From positions 9,984,001-10,048,000 of the forward strand of contig NC_079876.1 of assembly GCF_029227915.1 (NCBI RefSeq): 64,000 nt of DNA, written 5' to 3'. Source of the DNA: Hydractinia symbiolongicarpus. Taxonomy: Eukaryota > Cnidaria > Hydrozoa > Anthoathecata > Hydractiniidae. The number at the start of each line of letters is the position of its first letter. Positions within the stretch are counted from its first letter, which is position 1. Positions 25,607 to 38,166 of the stretch are shown here, piece after piece. The notes beneath the pieces are model-generated. The model was not told the origin of the DNA. It was given only the letters and a program-made list of their open reading frames with translations, and did no database searches. Made by a program: the position numbers and the translations under genes.

Positions 25607-27843
25607 AACTGTCTATATTACTTCAGCGCGCGCTAACGGCTAGGATTTGTCTCACAGTAAAGAATGACTTATTTATCTAAATTTTTAAATGAAGCGCTAC
25701 CACAGCGAACCGGTATAATCGCTGAGTTCCGGCAATCACGTCAAATTAAGAAGAATGTTATTTCTTGGAGTCCAATTGTCTCATTTATCATAATTATCAG
25801 GTCGCAGTCCAAAGTTAGTTCAATTAAGTCCCACAGTCAATCGTTTCATTGTTAAAAGCGATGCAACCTAGTAATATCAGAAAAATATCGCTAAATACAT
25901 GTTGGTACGAATAGGTGACCCAACCGTTGTTACTCAAACGGACTGACACCGTTAGAAAGTCAGTGAAATGTAGTATTTGAAACTGTCTCTATTACTTTAA
26001 CGCGCGCTAACGGCTAGGATTGGTCCCACAGTAAAAATGACTTATTAATCTAAATTTTTAAATGAAGCGCTACCACAGCGCCCAGTGTAATCGCTGAGTT
26101 CCGGCAATCATGTCAAATTAAGAAGAATGTTATTTCTTGGAGTCCAATTTTTTTCATTTATCACATTTATCAGGTCACAGTCCAAAGTTAGTTCAGTTAA
26201 GTCCCACAGCCAATCGTTTCACTGTTAAAAACGAAGCAACCTAGTAATATCAGATAAATATCGCTAAATACATGTTGGTACGAATATGTGACCCAACCGT
26301 TGAAACTTAAACGGACTGACACCGTTAGAAAGTCAGTGAAATGTAGTATTTGAAACTGTCTCTATTACTTCAGCGCGCGTTACCGGCTAGGATTGGTCCC
26401 ACAGTAAGAAATGACTTATTAATCTAAATTTTTAAAGAAGTGCTATTACAGCGCCCAGTGTAATCGCTGAGTTCCGCCAATCATGTCAAGTTAGGAGAAT
26501 GTTATTTCTTGGAATCCAATTTTCTCATTTATCACATTTATCAGGTCACAGTCCAAAGTTAGTTCAGTTAAGTCCCACAGTAAATTGTTTCATTGTTAAA
26601 AGCGATGCAACCTAGTAATATCAGAAAAATATCGTTAAATACTGTTGGTTCGAATATGTGACCCAACCGTTGAAACTCAAACGGACTGACACCGTTAGAA
26701 AGTCAGTGAAATATAGTATTTGAAACTGTCTCTATTACTTCAGCGCGCGCTAACGGCTAGGATTGGTCCCACAGTAAAGAATGACTTATTTATCTAAGTT
26801 TTTAAATGAAGCGCTACCACAGCGCCCGGTATAATCGCTGAGTTCCGGCAATCACGTCAAATTAAGAAGAATGTTAATTCTTGGAGTCCAATTGTCTCAT
26901 TTATCATATTTATCAGGTCGCAGTCCAAAGTTAGTTCAATTAAGTCCCACAGTCAATCGTTTCATTGTTAAAAGCGATGCAACCTAGTAATATCAGAAAA
27001 ATATCGCTAAATACATGTTGGTACGAATGGGTGACCCAACCGTTGTAACTCAAACGAACTGACACCGCTACAAAGTCAATGAAATGTAGTTTTTGAAACT
27101 ATCGTTATTTCTTCAGCGCGCGGTAACGGATAGGATTGGTCCCACCGTAAAGAATGACTTATTTATCTAAATGTTTAAATGAAGCGCTACCACAGCGCCC
27201 GGTATAATCGCTGAGTTCCGGCAATCACGTCAAATTAAGAAGAATGTTAATTCTTGGAGTCCAATTGTCTCATTTATCATATTTATCAGGTCGCAGTCCA
27301 AAGTTAGTTCAATTAAGTCCCACAGTCAATCGTTTCATTGTTAAAAGCGATGCAACCTAGTAATATCAGATAAATATCGCTAAATACATGTTGGTACGAA
27401 TAGGTGACCCAACCGTTGTAACTCAAACGAACTGACACCGTTAGAAAGTCAATGAAATGTAGTTTTTGAAACTGTCGCTATTTGTTTAGTGCGTGATAAC
27501 GGCTAGGATTGGTCCCACAGTAAAAAATGACTTATTAATCTAAATTTTTAAATGAAGCGCTACTACAGCGCCCACTGTAATCCCTGAGTTCCGGCAATCA
27601 TGTCAAATTAAGAAGAATGTTATTTCTTGGAGTCCAAATTTTTTCATTTATCACATTTATCAGCTCACCGTCCAAAGTTAGTTCAATTAAGTCACACAGT
27701 CAATCGTTTCACTGTTAAAAGCGAAGCAACCTAGTAATACCAGATAAATATTGCTAAATACATGATGGTACGAATATGTGACCCAACCGTTGAAACTCAA
27801 ACGGACTGACACCGTTAGAAAGTCAGTGAAATGTAGTATTTGA
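25607..27843 (+). repeat. 6-mer HOR pair, copy 2 (2,237 bp)
   Basis: The copy is nearly identical to 23370-25606. It ends where CTGTCTCTATTACTTCAGCG follows at about 27845 instead of CTGTCTATATTACTTCAGCG. Differences are few, for example CCCACTGTAATCCC (27570) for CCCAGTGTAATCCC and AATACCAGATAAAT (27735) for AATATCAGATAAAT. Its last 730 bp also belong to the 1,866-bp duplication that follows. Confidence 0.92.
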
Positions 27844-28975
27844 AACTGTCTCTATTACTTCAGCGTGCGCTAACGGCTAGGATTGCTCCCACAGTAAAGA
27901 ATGACTTATTTATCTAAATTTTTAAATGAAGCGCTATCACAGCGCCCGGTATAATCGCTGAGTTCCGGCAATCACGTCAAATTAAGAAGAATGTTATTCC
28001 TTGGACTCCAATTGTCTCATTTATCATATTTATCAGGTCGTAGTCCAAAGTTAGTTCAATTAAGTCCCACAGTAAATTGTTTCATTGTTAAAAGCGATGC
28101 AACCTAGTAATATCAGAAAAATATCGCTAAATACATGTTGGTTCGAATATGTGACCCCACCGTTGAAACTCAAACGGACTGACACCGTTAGAAAGTCAGT
28201 GAAATGTAGTTTTTGAAACTATCGTTATTTTTTCAGCGCGCGGTAACGGATAGGATTTGTCCCACTGTAAAGAATGACTTATTTATCTAAATGTTTAAAT
28301 GAAGCGCTACCACAGCGCCCAGTATAATCGCTGAGTTCCGGCAATCACGTCAAATTAAGAAGAATGTTATTTATTGGAGTCCAATTTTCTCATTTATCAT
28401 ATTTATCAGGTCGCAGTCCAAAGTTAGTTCAATTAAGTCCCACAGTCAATCGTTTCATTGTTAAAAGCGATGCAACCTAGTAATATCAGAAAAATATCGC
28501 TAAATACATGTTGGTACGAATAGGTGACCCAACCGTTGAAACTCAAACGGACTGACACCGTTAGAAAGTCAGTGAAATGTAGTATTTGAAACTGTCTCTA
28601 TTACTTCAGCGTGCGCTAACGGCTAGGATTGCTCCCACAGTAAAGAATGACTTATTTATCTAAATTTTTAAATGAAGCGCTACCACAGCGCCCGGTATAA
28701 TCGCTGAGTTCCGGCAATCACGTCAAATTAAGAAGAATGTTATTCCTTGGACTCCAATTGTCTCATTTATCATATTTATCAGGTCGTAGTCCAAAGTTAG
28801 TTCAATTAAGTCCCACAGTAAATTGTTTCATTGTTAAAAGCGATGCAACCTAGTAATATCAGAAAAATATCGCTAAATACATGTTGGTTCGAATATGTGA
28901 CCCAACCGTTGAAACTCAAACGGACTGACACCGTTAGAAAGTCAGTGAAATATAGTATTTGAAACTGTCTCTATT
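27110..28975 (+). repeat. 5-mer HOR pair, copy 1 (1,866 bp)
   Basis: Five monomers recur exactly 1,866 bp downstream. Shared marks include CTACTACAGCG (27557 and 29423), GCTATCACAGCG, TATTCCTTGGACTCC with GGTCGTAGTCC, GTGACCCCACCG, and TCGTTATTTTTTCAGCG (28218 and 30084). Within the copy, two adjacent monomers both carry TATTCCTTGGACTCC (near 28000 and 28741), separated by one other type. Confidence 0.93.
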
Positions 28976-30841
28976 TCTTCAGCGCGCGGTAACGGATAGG
29001 ATTGGTCCCACCGTAAAGAATGACTTATTTATCTAAATGTTTAAATGAAGCGCTACCACAACGCCCGGTATAATCGCTGAGTTCCGGCAATCACGTCAAA
29101 TTAAGAAGAATGTTAATTCTTGGAGTCCAATTGTCTCATTTATCATATTTATCAGGTCGCAGTCCAAAGTTAGTTCAATTAAGTCCCACAGTCAATCGTT
29201 TCATTGTTAAAAGCGATGCAACCTAGTAATATCAGATAAATATCGCTAAATACATGTTGGTACGAATAGGTGACCCAACCGTTGTAACTCAAACGAACTG
29301 ACACCGTTAGAAAGTCAATGAAATGTAGTTTTTGAAACTGTCGCTATTTGTTTAGTGCGTGATAACGGCTAGGATTGGTCCCACAGTAAAAAATGACTTA
29401 TTAATCTAAATTTTTAAATGAAGCGCTACTACAGCGCCCAGTGTAATCCCTGAGTTCCGGCAATCATGTCAAATTAAGAAGAATGTTATTTCTTGGAGTC
29501 CAAATTTTTTCATTTATCACATTTATCAGCTCACCGTCCAAAGTTAGTTCAATTAAGTCACACAGTCAATCGTTTCACTGTTAAAAGCGAAGCAACCTAG
29601 TAATATCAGATAAATATTGCTAAATACATGATGGTACGAATATGTGACCCAACCGTTGAAACTCAAACGGACTGACACCGTTAGAAAGTCAGTGAAATGT
29701 AGTATTTGAAACTGTCTCTATTACTTCAGCGTGCGCTAACGGCTAGGATTGCTCCCACAGTAAAGAATGACTTATTTATCTAAATTTTTAAATGAAGCGC
29801 TATCACAGCGCCCGGTATAATCGCTGAGTTCCGGCAATCACGTCAAATTAAGAAGAATGTTATTCCTTGGACTCCAATTGTCTCATTTATCATATTTATC
29901 AGGTCGTAGTCCAAAGTTAGTTCAATTAAGTCCCACAGTAAATTGTTTCATTGTTAAAAGCGATGCAACCTAGTAATATCAGAAAAATATCGCTAAATAC
30001 ATGTTGGTTCGAATATGTGACCCCACCGTTGAAACTCAAACGGACTGACACCGTTAGAAAGTCAGTGAAATGTAGTTTTTGAAACTATCGTTATTTTTTC
30101 AGCGCGCGGTAACGGATAGGATTTGTCCCACAGTAAAGAATGACTTATTTATCTAAATGTTTAAATGAAGCGCTACCACAGCGCCCAGTATAATCGCTGA
30201 GTTCCGGCAATCACGTCAAATTAAGAAGAATGTTATTTATTGGAGTCCAATTTTCTCATTTATCATATTTATCAGGTCGCAGTCCAAAGTTAGTTCAATT
30301 AAGTCCCACAGTCAATCGTTTCATTGTTAAAAGCGATGCAACCTAGTAATATCAGAAAAATATCGCTAAATACATGTTGGTACGAATAGGTGACCCAACC
30401 GTTGAAACTCAAACGGACTGACACCGTTAGAAAGTCAGTGAAATGTAGTATTTGAAACTGTCTCTATTACTTCAGCGTGCGCTAACGGCTAGGATTGCTC
30501 CCACAGTAAAGAATGACTTATTTATCTAAATTTTTAAATGAAGCGCTACCACAGCGCCCGGTATAATCGCTGAGTTCCGGCAATCACGTCAAATTAAGAA
30601 GAATGTTATTCCTTGGACTCCAATTGTCTCATTTATCATATTTATCAGGTCGTAGTCCAAAGTTAGTTCAATTAAGTCCCACAGTAAATTGTTTCATTGT
30701 TAAAAGCGATGCAACCTAGTAATATCAGAAAAATATCGCTAAATACATGTTGGTTCGAATATGTGACCCAACCGTTGAAACTCAAACGGACTGACACCGT
30801 TAGAAAGTCAGTGAAATATAGTATTTGAAACTGTCTCTATT
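28976..30841 (+). repeat. 5-mer HOR pair, copy 2 (1,866 bp)
   Basis: This repeats 27110-28975 with very few changes, one being CCCACTG at 28261 against CCCACAG at 30127. Its first bases form a chimera with copy 1: left of 28976 the text matches the end of the unit (GAAACTGTCTCTAT), right of it the start (TTCTTCAGCGCGCGGTAACG). At 30841 the same left text continues with TACTTCAGCGCGCGCTAACG, so the duplication ends there. Confidence 0.93.
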
Positions 30842-33563
30842 ACTTCAGCGCGCGCTAACGGCTAGGATTGGTCCCACAGTAAAGAATGACTTATTTATCT
30901 AAATTTTTAAATGAAGCGCTACCACAGCGCCCAGTGTAATCCCTGATTTCCGCCAATCACGTCAAATTAAGAAGAATGTTAATTCTTGGAGTCCAATTGT
31001 CTCATTTATCATATTTATCAGGTCGCAGTCCAAAGTTAGTTCAATTAAGTCCCACAGTCAATCGTTTCATTGTTAAAAGCGATGCAACCTAGTAATATCA
31101 GAAAAATATCGCTAAATACATGTTGGTACGAATAGGTGACCCAACCGTTGTAACTCAAACGAACTGACACCGCTACAAAGTCAATGAAATGTAGTTTTTG
31201 AAACTATCGTTATTTCTTCAGCGCGCGGTAACGGATAGGATTGGTCCCACAGTAAAGAATGACTTATTTATCTAAATTTTTAAATGAAGCGCTACCACAG
31301 CGCCCAGTGTAATCCCTGAGTTCCGGCAATCATGTCAAATTAAGAAGAATGTTATTTCTTGGAGTCCAATTTTTTTCATTTATCATATTTATCAGTTCAC
31401 CGTCCAAAGTTAGTTCAATTAAGTCACACAGTCAATCGTTTCACTGTTAAAAGCGAAGCAACCTAGTAATATCAGATAAATATTGCTAAATACATGATGG
31501 TACGAATATGTGACCCAACCGTTAAAACTCAAACGGACTGACACCGTTAGAAAGTCAGTGAAATGTAGTATTTGAAACTGTCTCTATTACTTCAGCGTGC
31601 GCTAACGGCTAGGATTGCTCCCATAGTAAAGAATGACTTATTTATCTAAATTTTTAAATGAAGCGCTACCACAGCGCCCGGTATAATCGCTGAGTTCCGG
31701 CAATCACGTCAAATTGAGAAGAATGTTATTCCTTGGAGTCCAATTGTCTCATTTATCATATTTATCAGGTCGCAGTCCAAAGTTGGTTCAATTAAGTCCC
31801 ACAGTAAATTGTTTCATTGTTAAAAGCGATGCAACCTAGTAATATCAGAAAAATATCGCTAAATACATGTTGGTTCGAATATGTGACCCAACCGTTGAAA
31901 CTCAAACGGACTGACACCGTTAGAAAGTCAGTGAAATATAGTATTTGAAACTCTCTCTATTACTTCAGCGCGCGCTAACGGCTAGGATTGGTCCCACAGT
32001 AAAGAATGACTTATTTATCTAAACTTTAAATAAAGCGCTACCACAGCGCCCGGTATAATCGCTGAGTTCCGGCAATCATGTCAAATTAAGAAGAATGTTA
32101 ATTCTTGGAGTCCAATTGTCTCATTTATCATATTTATCAGGTCGCAGTCCAAAGTTAGTTCAATTAAGTCCCACAGTCAATCGTTTCATTGTTAAAAGCG
32201 ATGCAACCTAGTAATATCAGAAAAATATCGCTAAATACATGTTGGTACGAATAGGTGACCCAACCGTTGTAACTCAAACGAACTGACACCGCTACAAAGG
32301 CAATGAAATGTAGTTTTTGAAACTATCGTTATTTCTTCAGCGCGCGGTAACGGATATGATTTGTCCCACAGTAAAGAATGACTTATTTATCTAAATTGTT
32401 AAATGAAGCGCTACCACAGCGCCCAGTATAATCGCTGAGTTCCGGCAATCACGTCAAATTAAGAAGAATGTTATTTATTGGAGTCCAATTTTCTCATTTA
32501 TCATATTTATCAGGTCGCAGTCCAAAGTTAGTTCAATTAAGTCCCACAGTCAATCGTTTCATTGTTAAAAGCGATGCAACCTAGTAATATCAGAAAAATA
32601 TCGCTAAATACATGTTGGTACGAATAGGTGACCCAACCGTTGAAACTCAAACGGACTGACACCGTTAGAAAGTCAGTGAAATGTAGTATTTGAGACTGTC
32701 TCTATTTCTTCAGCGCGCGCTAACGGCTAGGATTGGTCCCACAGTAAAAAATGACTTTTTTATCTTAATTTTTAATTGAAGCGCTACCACAGCGCCCAGT
32801 GTAATCCCTGAGTTCCGGCAATCATGTCAAATTAAGAAGAATGTTATTTCTTGGAGTCCAATTTTTTTCATTTATCACATTTATCAGTTCACCGTCCAAA
32901 GTTAGTTCAATTAAGTCACACAGTCAATCGTTTCACTGTTAAAAGCGAAGCAACCTAGTAAAATCAGATAAATATTGCTAAATACATGATGGTACGAATA
33001 TGTGACCCAACCGTTGAAACTCAAACGGACTGACACCGTTAGAAAGTCAGTGAAATGTAGTATTTGAAACTGTCTCTATTACTTCAGCGTGCGCTAACGG
33101 CTAGGATTGCTCCCACAGTAAAGAATGACTTATTTATCTAAATTTTTAAATGAAGCGCTACCACAGCGCCCGGTATAATCGCTGAGTTCCGGCAATCACG
33201 TCAAATTAAGAAGAATGTTATTTCTTGGAGTCCAATTGTCTCATTTATCATATTTATCAGGTCGCAGTCCAAAGTTAGTTCAATTAAGTCCCACAGTAAA
33301 TTGTTTCATTGTTAAAAGCGATGCAACCTAGTAATATCAGAAAAATATCGCTAAATACATGTTGGTACGAATATGTGACCCAACCGTTGAAACTTAAACG
33401 GACTGACACCGTTAGAAAATCAGTGAAATGTAGTATTTGAAACTGTCTCTATTACTTCAGCGCGCGCTACCGGGTAGGATTGGTTCCACAGTAAGAAATG
33501 ACTCATTAATCTAATTTTTTTAAAGAAGTGCTACCACAGCGCCCAGTGTAATCGCTGAGTTCC
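30842..33563 (+). repeat. Mixed monomers, no gene
   Basis: About seven monomers lie here, similar in subtype to the 11-16 kb and 18-24 kb HORs but not a clean tandem copy. The segment about 32022-32790, marked by a shortened A/T tract (ATCTAAACTTTAAATAAAGCG), recurs at about 39842-40610, an offset of 7,820 bp or 21 monomers. No non-satellite DNA is visible. Confidence 0.83.
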
Positions 33564-34680
33564 GCCAATCATGTCAAATTAGGAGAATGTTATTTCTTGG
33601 AATCCAATTTTCTCATTTCTCACATTTATCAGGTCACAGTCCAAAGTTAGTTCAGTTAAGTCCCACAGTCAATCGTTTCACTGTTAAAAGCGATGCAACC
33701 TATAATATCAGATAAATATCGCTAAATACATGTTGGTACGAATATGTGACCCACCGCTGTAACTCAAACGGACTGACACCGTTAGAAAGTCAATGAAATG
33801 TAGTTTTTGAAACTGTCGCTATTTATTTAGTGCGTGATAACGGCTAGGGTTGGTCCCACAGTAAAAAATGACTTATTAATCTAAATTTTTAAATGAAGCG
33901 CTACCACAGCGCCCAGTGTAATCCCTGAGTTCCGGCAATCATGTCAAATTAAGAAGAATGTTATTTCTTGGAGTCCAATTTTTTTCATTTATCACATTTA
34001 TCAGTTCACCGTCCAAAGTTAGTTCAATTAAGTCACACAGTCAATCGTTTCACTGTTAAAAGCGAAGCAACCTAGTAAAATCAGATAAATATTGCTAAAT
34101 ACATGATGGTACGAATATGTGACCCAACCGTTGAAACTCAAACGGACTGACACCGTTAGAAAGTCAGTGAAATGTAGTATTTGAAACTGTCTCTATTACT
34201 TCAGCGTGCGCTAACGGCTAGGATTGCTCCCACAGTAAAGAATGACTTATTTATCTAAATTTTTAAATGAAGCGCTACCACAGCGCCCGGTATAATCGCT
34301 GAGTTCCGGCAATCACGTCAAATTAAGAAGAATGTTATTTCTTGGAGTCCAATTGTCTCATTTATCATATTTATCAGGTCGCAGTCCAAAGTTAGTTCAA
34401 TTAAGTCCCACAGTAAATTGTTTCATTGTTAAAAGCGATGCAACCTAGTAATATCAGAAAAATATCGCTAAATACATGTTGGTTCGAATATGTGACCCAA
34501 CCGTTGAAACTCAAACGGACTGACACCGTTAGAAAGTCAGTGAAATATAGTATTTGAAACTGTCTCTATTACTTCAGCGCGCGCTAACGGCTAGGATTGG
34601 TCCCACAGTAAAGACTGACTTATTTATCTAAATTTTTAAATGAAGCGCTACCACAGCGCCCGGTATAATCGCTGAGTTCC
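33564..34680 (+). repeat. 3-mer HOR pair, copy 1 (1,117 bp)
   Basis: Two shared small deletions identify the pair: CAACCTATAATATC, with one base lost, at 33701 and 34818, and GACCCACCGCTG, with AA lost, near 33750 and 34867. Both sit in the same monomer. The join with copy 2 is a chimera at about 34661-34681, where a CCCGGTATAATCGCTGAGTTCC start runs into GCCAATCATGTCAAATTAGG of another subtype. Confidence 0.9.
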
Positions 34681-35284
34681 GCCAATCATGTCAAATTAGG
34701 AGAATGTTATTTCTTGGAATCCAATTTTCTCATTTATCACATTTATCAGGTCACAGTCCAAAGTTAGTTCAGTTAAGTCCCACAGTCAATCGTTTCACTG
34801 TTAAAAGCGATGCAACCTATAATATCAGATAAATATCGCTAAATACATGTTGGTACGAATATGTGACCCACCGCTGTAACTCAAACGGACTGACACCGTT
34901 AGAAAGTCAATGAAATGTAGTTTTTGAAACTGTCGCTATTTATTTAGTGCGTGATAACGGCTAGGATTGGTCCCACAGTAAAAAATGACTTATTAATCTA
35001 AATTTTTAAATGAAGCGCTACCACAGCGCCCAGTGTAATCCCTGAGTTCCGGCAATCATGTCAAATTAAGAAGAATGTTATTTCTTGGAGTCCAATTTTT
35101 TTCATTTATCACATTTATCAGTTCACCGTCCAAAGTTAGTTCAATTAAGTCACACAGTCAATCGTTTCACTGTTAAAAGCGAAGCAACCTAGTAAAATCA
35201 GATAAATATTGCTAAATACATGATGGTACGAATATGTGACCCAACCGTTGAAACTCAAACGGACTGACACCGTTAGAAAGTCAG
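34681..35284 (+). repeat. 3-mer HOR pair, copy 2, truncated
   Basis: This follows copy 1 at 1,117-bp offset through the two deletions and the CCTAGTAAAATCAG mark (34074 and 35191), then leaves it near 35285. From there the text matches 34541 onward, an offset of 744 bp. About one monomer of the expected triplet is therefore missing, either deleted later or never included. Confidence 0.82.
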
Positions 35285-38166
35285 TGAAATATAGTATTTG
35301 AAACTGTCTCTATTACTTCAGCGCGCGCTAACGGCTAGGATTGGTCCCACAGTAAAGACTGACTTATTTATCTAAATTTTTAAATGAAGCGCTACCACAG
35401 CGCCCGGTATAATCGCTGAGTTCCGGCAATCACGTCAAATTAAGAAGAATGTTAATTCTTGGAGTCCAATTGTCTCATTTATCATATTTATCAGGTCGCA
35501 GTCCAAAGTTAGTTCAATTAAGTCCCACAGTCAATCGTTTCATTGTTAAAAGCGATGCAACCTAGTAATATCAGATAAATATCGCTAAATACATGTTGGT
35601 ACGAATATGTGACCCAACCGTTGAAACTTAAACGGACTGACACCGTTAGAAAGTCAGTGAAATGTAGTATTTGAAACTGTCTCTATTACTTCAGCGCGCG
35701 CTACCGGCTAGGATTGGTCCCACAGTAAGAAATGACTCATTAATCTAAATTTTTTAAAGACGTGCTACCACAGCGCCCAGTGTAATCGCTGAGTTCCGCC
35801 AATCATGTCAAATTAGGAGAATGTTATTTCTTGTAGTCCAATTGTCTCACTTTCACATTTTTAAAGTCACAGTCCATAATCAGTTCAATTAAGTTCCACA
35901 GTCAATCGTTTCATTGTTAAAAGCGATGCACCCTAGTAATATCAAAAAAATATCGCTAAATACATGTTGGTACGAATATGTGACCCAACCGTTATAACTC
36001 AAACGGACTGAACCGTTAGAAAGTCAATGAAATGTAGTTTTTGAAACTGTCGCTATTTCTTCAGCGCGCGATAACGGCTAGGATTGGTCCCACAGTAAAA
36101 AATGACTTATTAATATAAATTTTTAAATGAAACGCTACCACAGCGCCCAGTGTAATCGCTGAGTTCCGGCAATCATGTCAAATTAAGAAGAATGTTATTT
36201 CTTGGACTCCAATTGTCTCACTTTCACATTTTTAAGGTCACAGTTCATAATCAGTTCAATTAAGTCCCACTGTCAATCGTTTCATTGTTAAAAGCGATGC
36301 AACCTAGTAAAATCAGATAAATATTGCTAAATACATGATGGTACGAATATGTGACCCAACCGTTGAAACTCAAACGGACTGACACCGTTAGAAAGTCAGT
36401 GAAATGTAGTATTTGAAACTGTCTCTATTACTTCAGCGTGCGCTAACGGCTAGGATTGCTCCCACAGTAAAGAATGACTTATTTATTTAAATTTTTAAAT
36501 GAAGCGCTACCACAGCGCCCGGTATAATCGCTGAGTTCCGGCAATCACGTCAAATTAAGAAGAATGTTATTTCTTGGAGTCCAATTGTCTCATTTATCAT
36601 ATTTATCAGGTCGCAGTCCAAAGTTAGTTCAATTAAGTCCCACAGTAAATTGTTTCATTGTTAAAAGCGATGCAACCTAGTAATATCAGAAAAATATCGC
36701 TAAATACATGTTGGTTCGAATATGTGACCCAACCGTTGAAACTCAAACGGACTGACACCGTTAGAAAGTCAGTGAAATATAGTATTTGAAACTGTCTCTA
36801 TTACTTCAGCGTGCGCTAACGGCTAGGATTGCTCCCACAGTAAAGAATGACTTATTTATCTAAATTTTTTAATGAAGCGCTACCACAGCGCCCGGTATAA
36901 TCGCTGAGTTCCGGCAATCACGTCAAATTAAGAAGAATGTTATTTCTTGGAGTCCAATTGTCTCATTTATCATATTTATCAGGTCGCAGTTCAAAGTTAG
37001 TTCAATTAAGTCCCACAGTAAATTGTTTCATTGTTAAAAGCGATGCAACCTAGTAATATCAGAAAAATATCGCTAAATACATGTTGGTTTGAATATGTGA
37101 CCCAACCGTTGAAACTCAAACGGACTGACACCGTTAGAAAGTCAGTGAAATATAGTATTTGAAACTGTCTCTATTACTTCAGCGCGCGCTAACGGCTAGG
37201 ATTGGTCCCACAGTAAAGACTGACTTATTTATCTAAATTTTTAAATGAAGCGCTACCACAGCGCCCGGTATAATCGCTGAGTTCCGGCAATCACGTCAAA
37301 TTAGGAAGAATGTTAATTCTTGGAGTCCAATTGTCTCATTTATCATATTTATCAGGTCGCAGTCCAAAGTTAGTTCAATTAAGTCCCACAGTCAATCGTT
37401 TCATTGTTAAAAGCGATGCAACCTAGTAATATCAGATAAATATCGCTAAATACATGTTGGTACGAATATGTGACCCAACCGTTGAAACTTAAACGGACTG
37501 ACACCGTTAGAAAGTCAGTGAAATGTAGTATTTGAAACTGTCTCTATTACTTCAGCGCGCGCTACCGGCTAGGATTGGTCCCACAGTAAGAAATGACTCA
37601 TTAATCTAAATTTTTTAAAGACGTGCTACCACAGCGCCCAGTGTAATCGCTGAGTTCCGCCAATCATGTCAAATTACGAGAATGTTATTTCTTGTAGTCC
37701 AATTGTCTCACTTTCACATTTTTAAAGTCACAGTCCATAATCAGTTCAATTAAGTTCCACAGTCAATCGTTTCATTGTTAAAAGCGATGCACCCTAGTAA
37801 TATCAAAAAAATATCGCTAAATACATGTTGGTACGAATATGTGACCCAACCGTTATAACTCAAACGGTCTGAACCGTTAGAAAGTCAATGAAATGTAGTT
37901 TTTGAAACTGTCGCTATTTCTTCAGCGCGCGATAACGGCTAGGATTGGTCCCACAGTAAAAAATGACTTATTAATATAAATTTTTAAATGAAACGCTACC
38001 ACAGCGCCCAGTGTAATCGCTGAGTTCCGGCAATCATGTCAAATTAAGAAGAATGTTATTTCTTGGACTCCAATTGTCTCACTTTCACATTTTTAAGGTC
38101 ACAGTTCATAATCAGTTCAATTAAGTCCCACTGTCAATCGTTTCATTGTTAAAAGCGATGCAACCT
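35285..38166 (+). repeat. 5-mer repeat pair at 1,861-bp offset
   Basis: The segment 35285 to about 36305 recurs at 37146 to about 38166. Marks are TGAAATATAG (35285 and 37146), GTAAAGACTGAC (35352 and 37213), AAAGACGTGCTACC (35758 and 37619), TTCTTGTAGTCC, and TTTTAAAGTCACAGTCC. Between the two, at 36306, the first copy switches to AGTAAAATCAG with ACATGATGG, which matches 35191 at 1,115-bp offset. The unit therefore looks like a 3-mer step joined to a 2-mer step. Confidence 0.85.
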
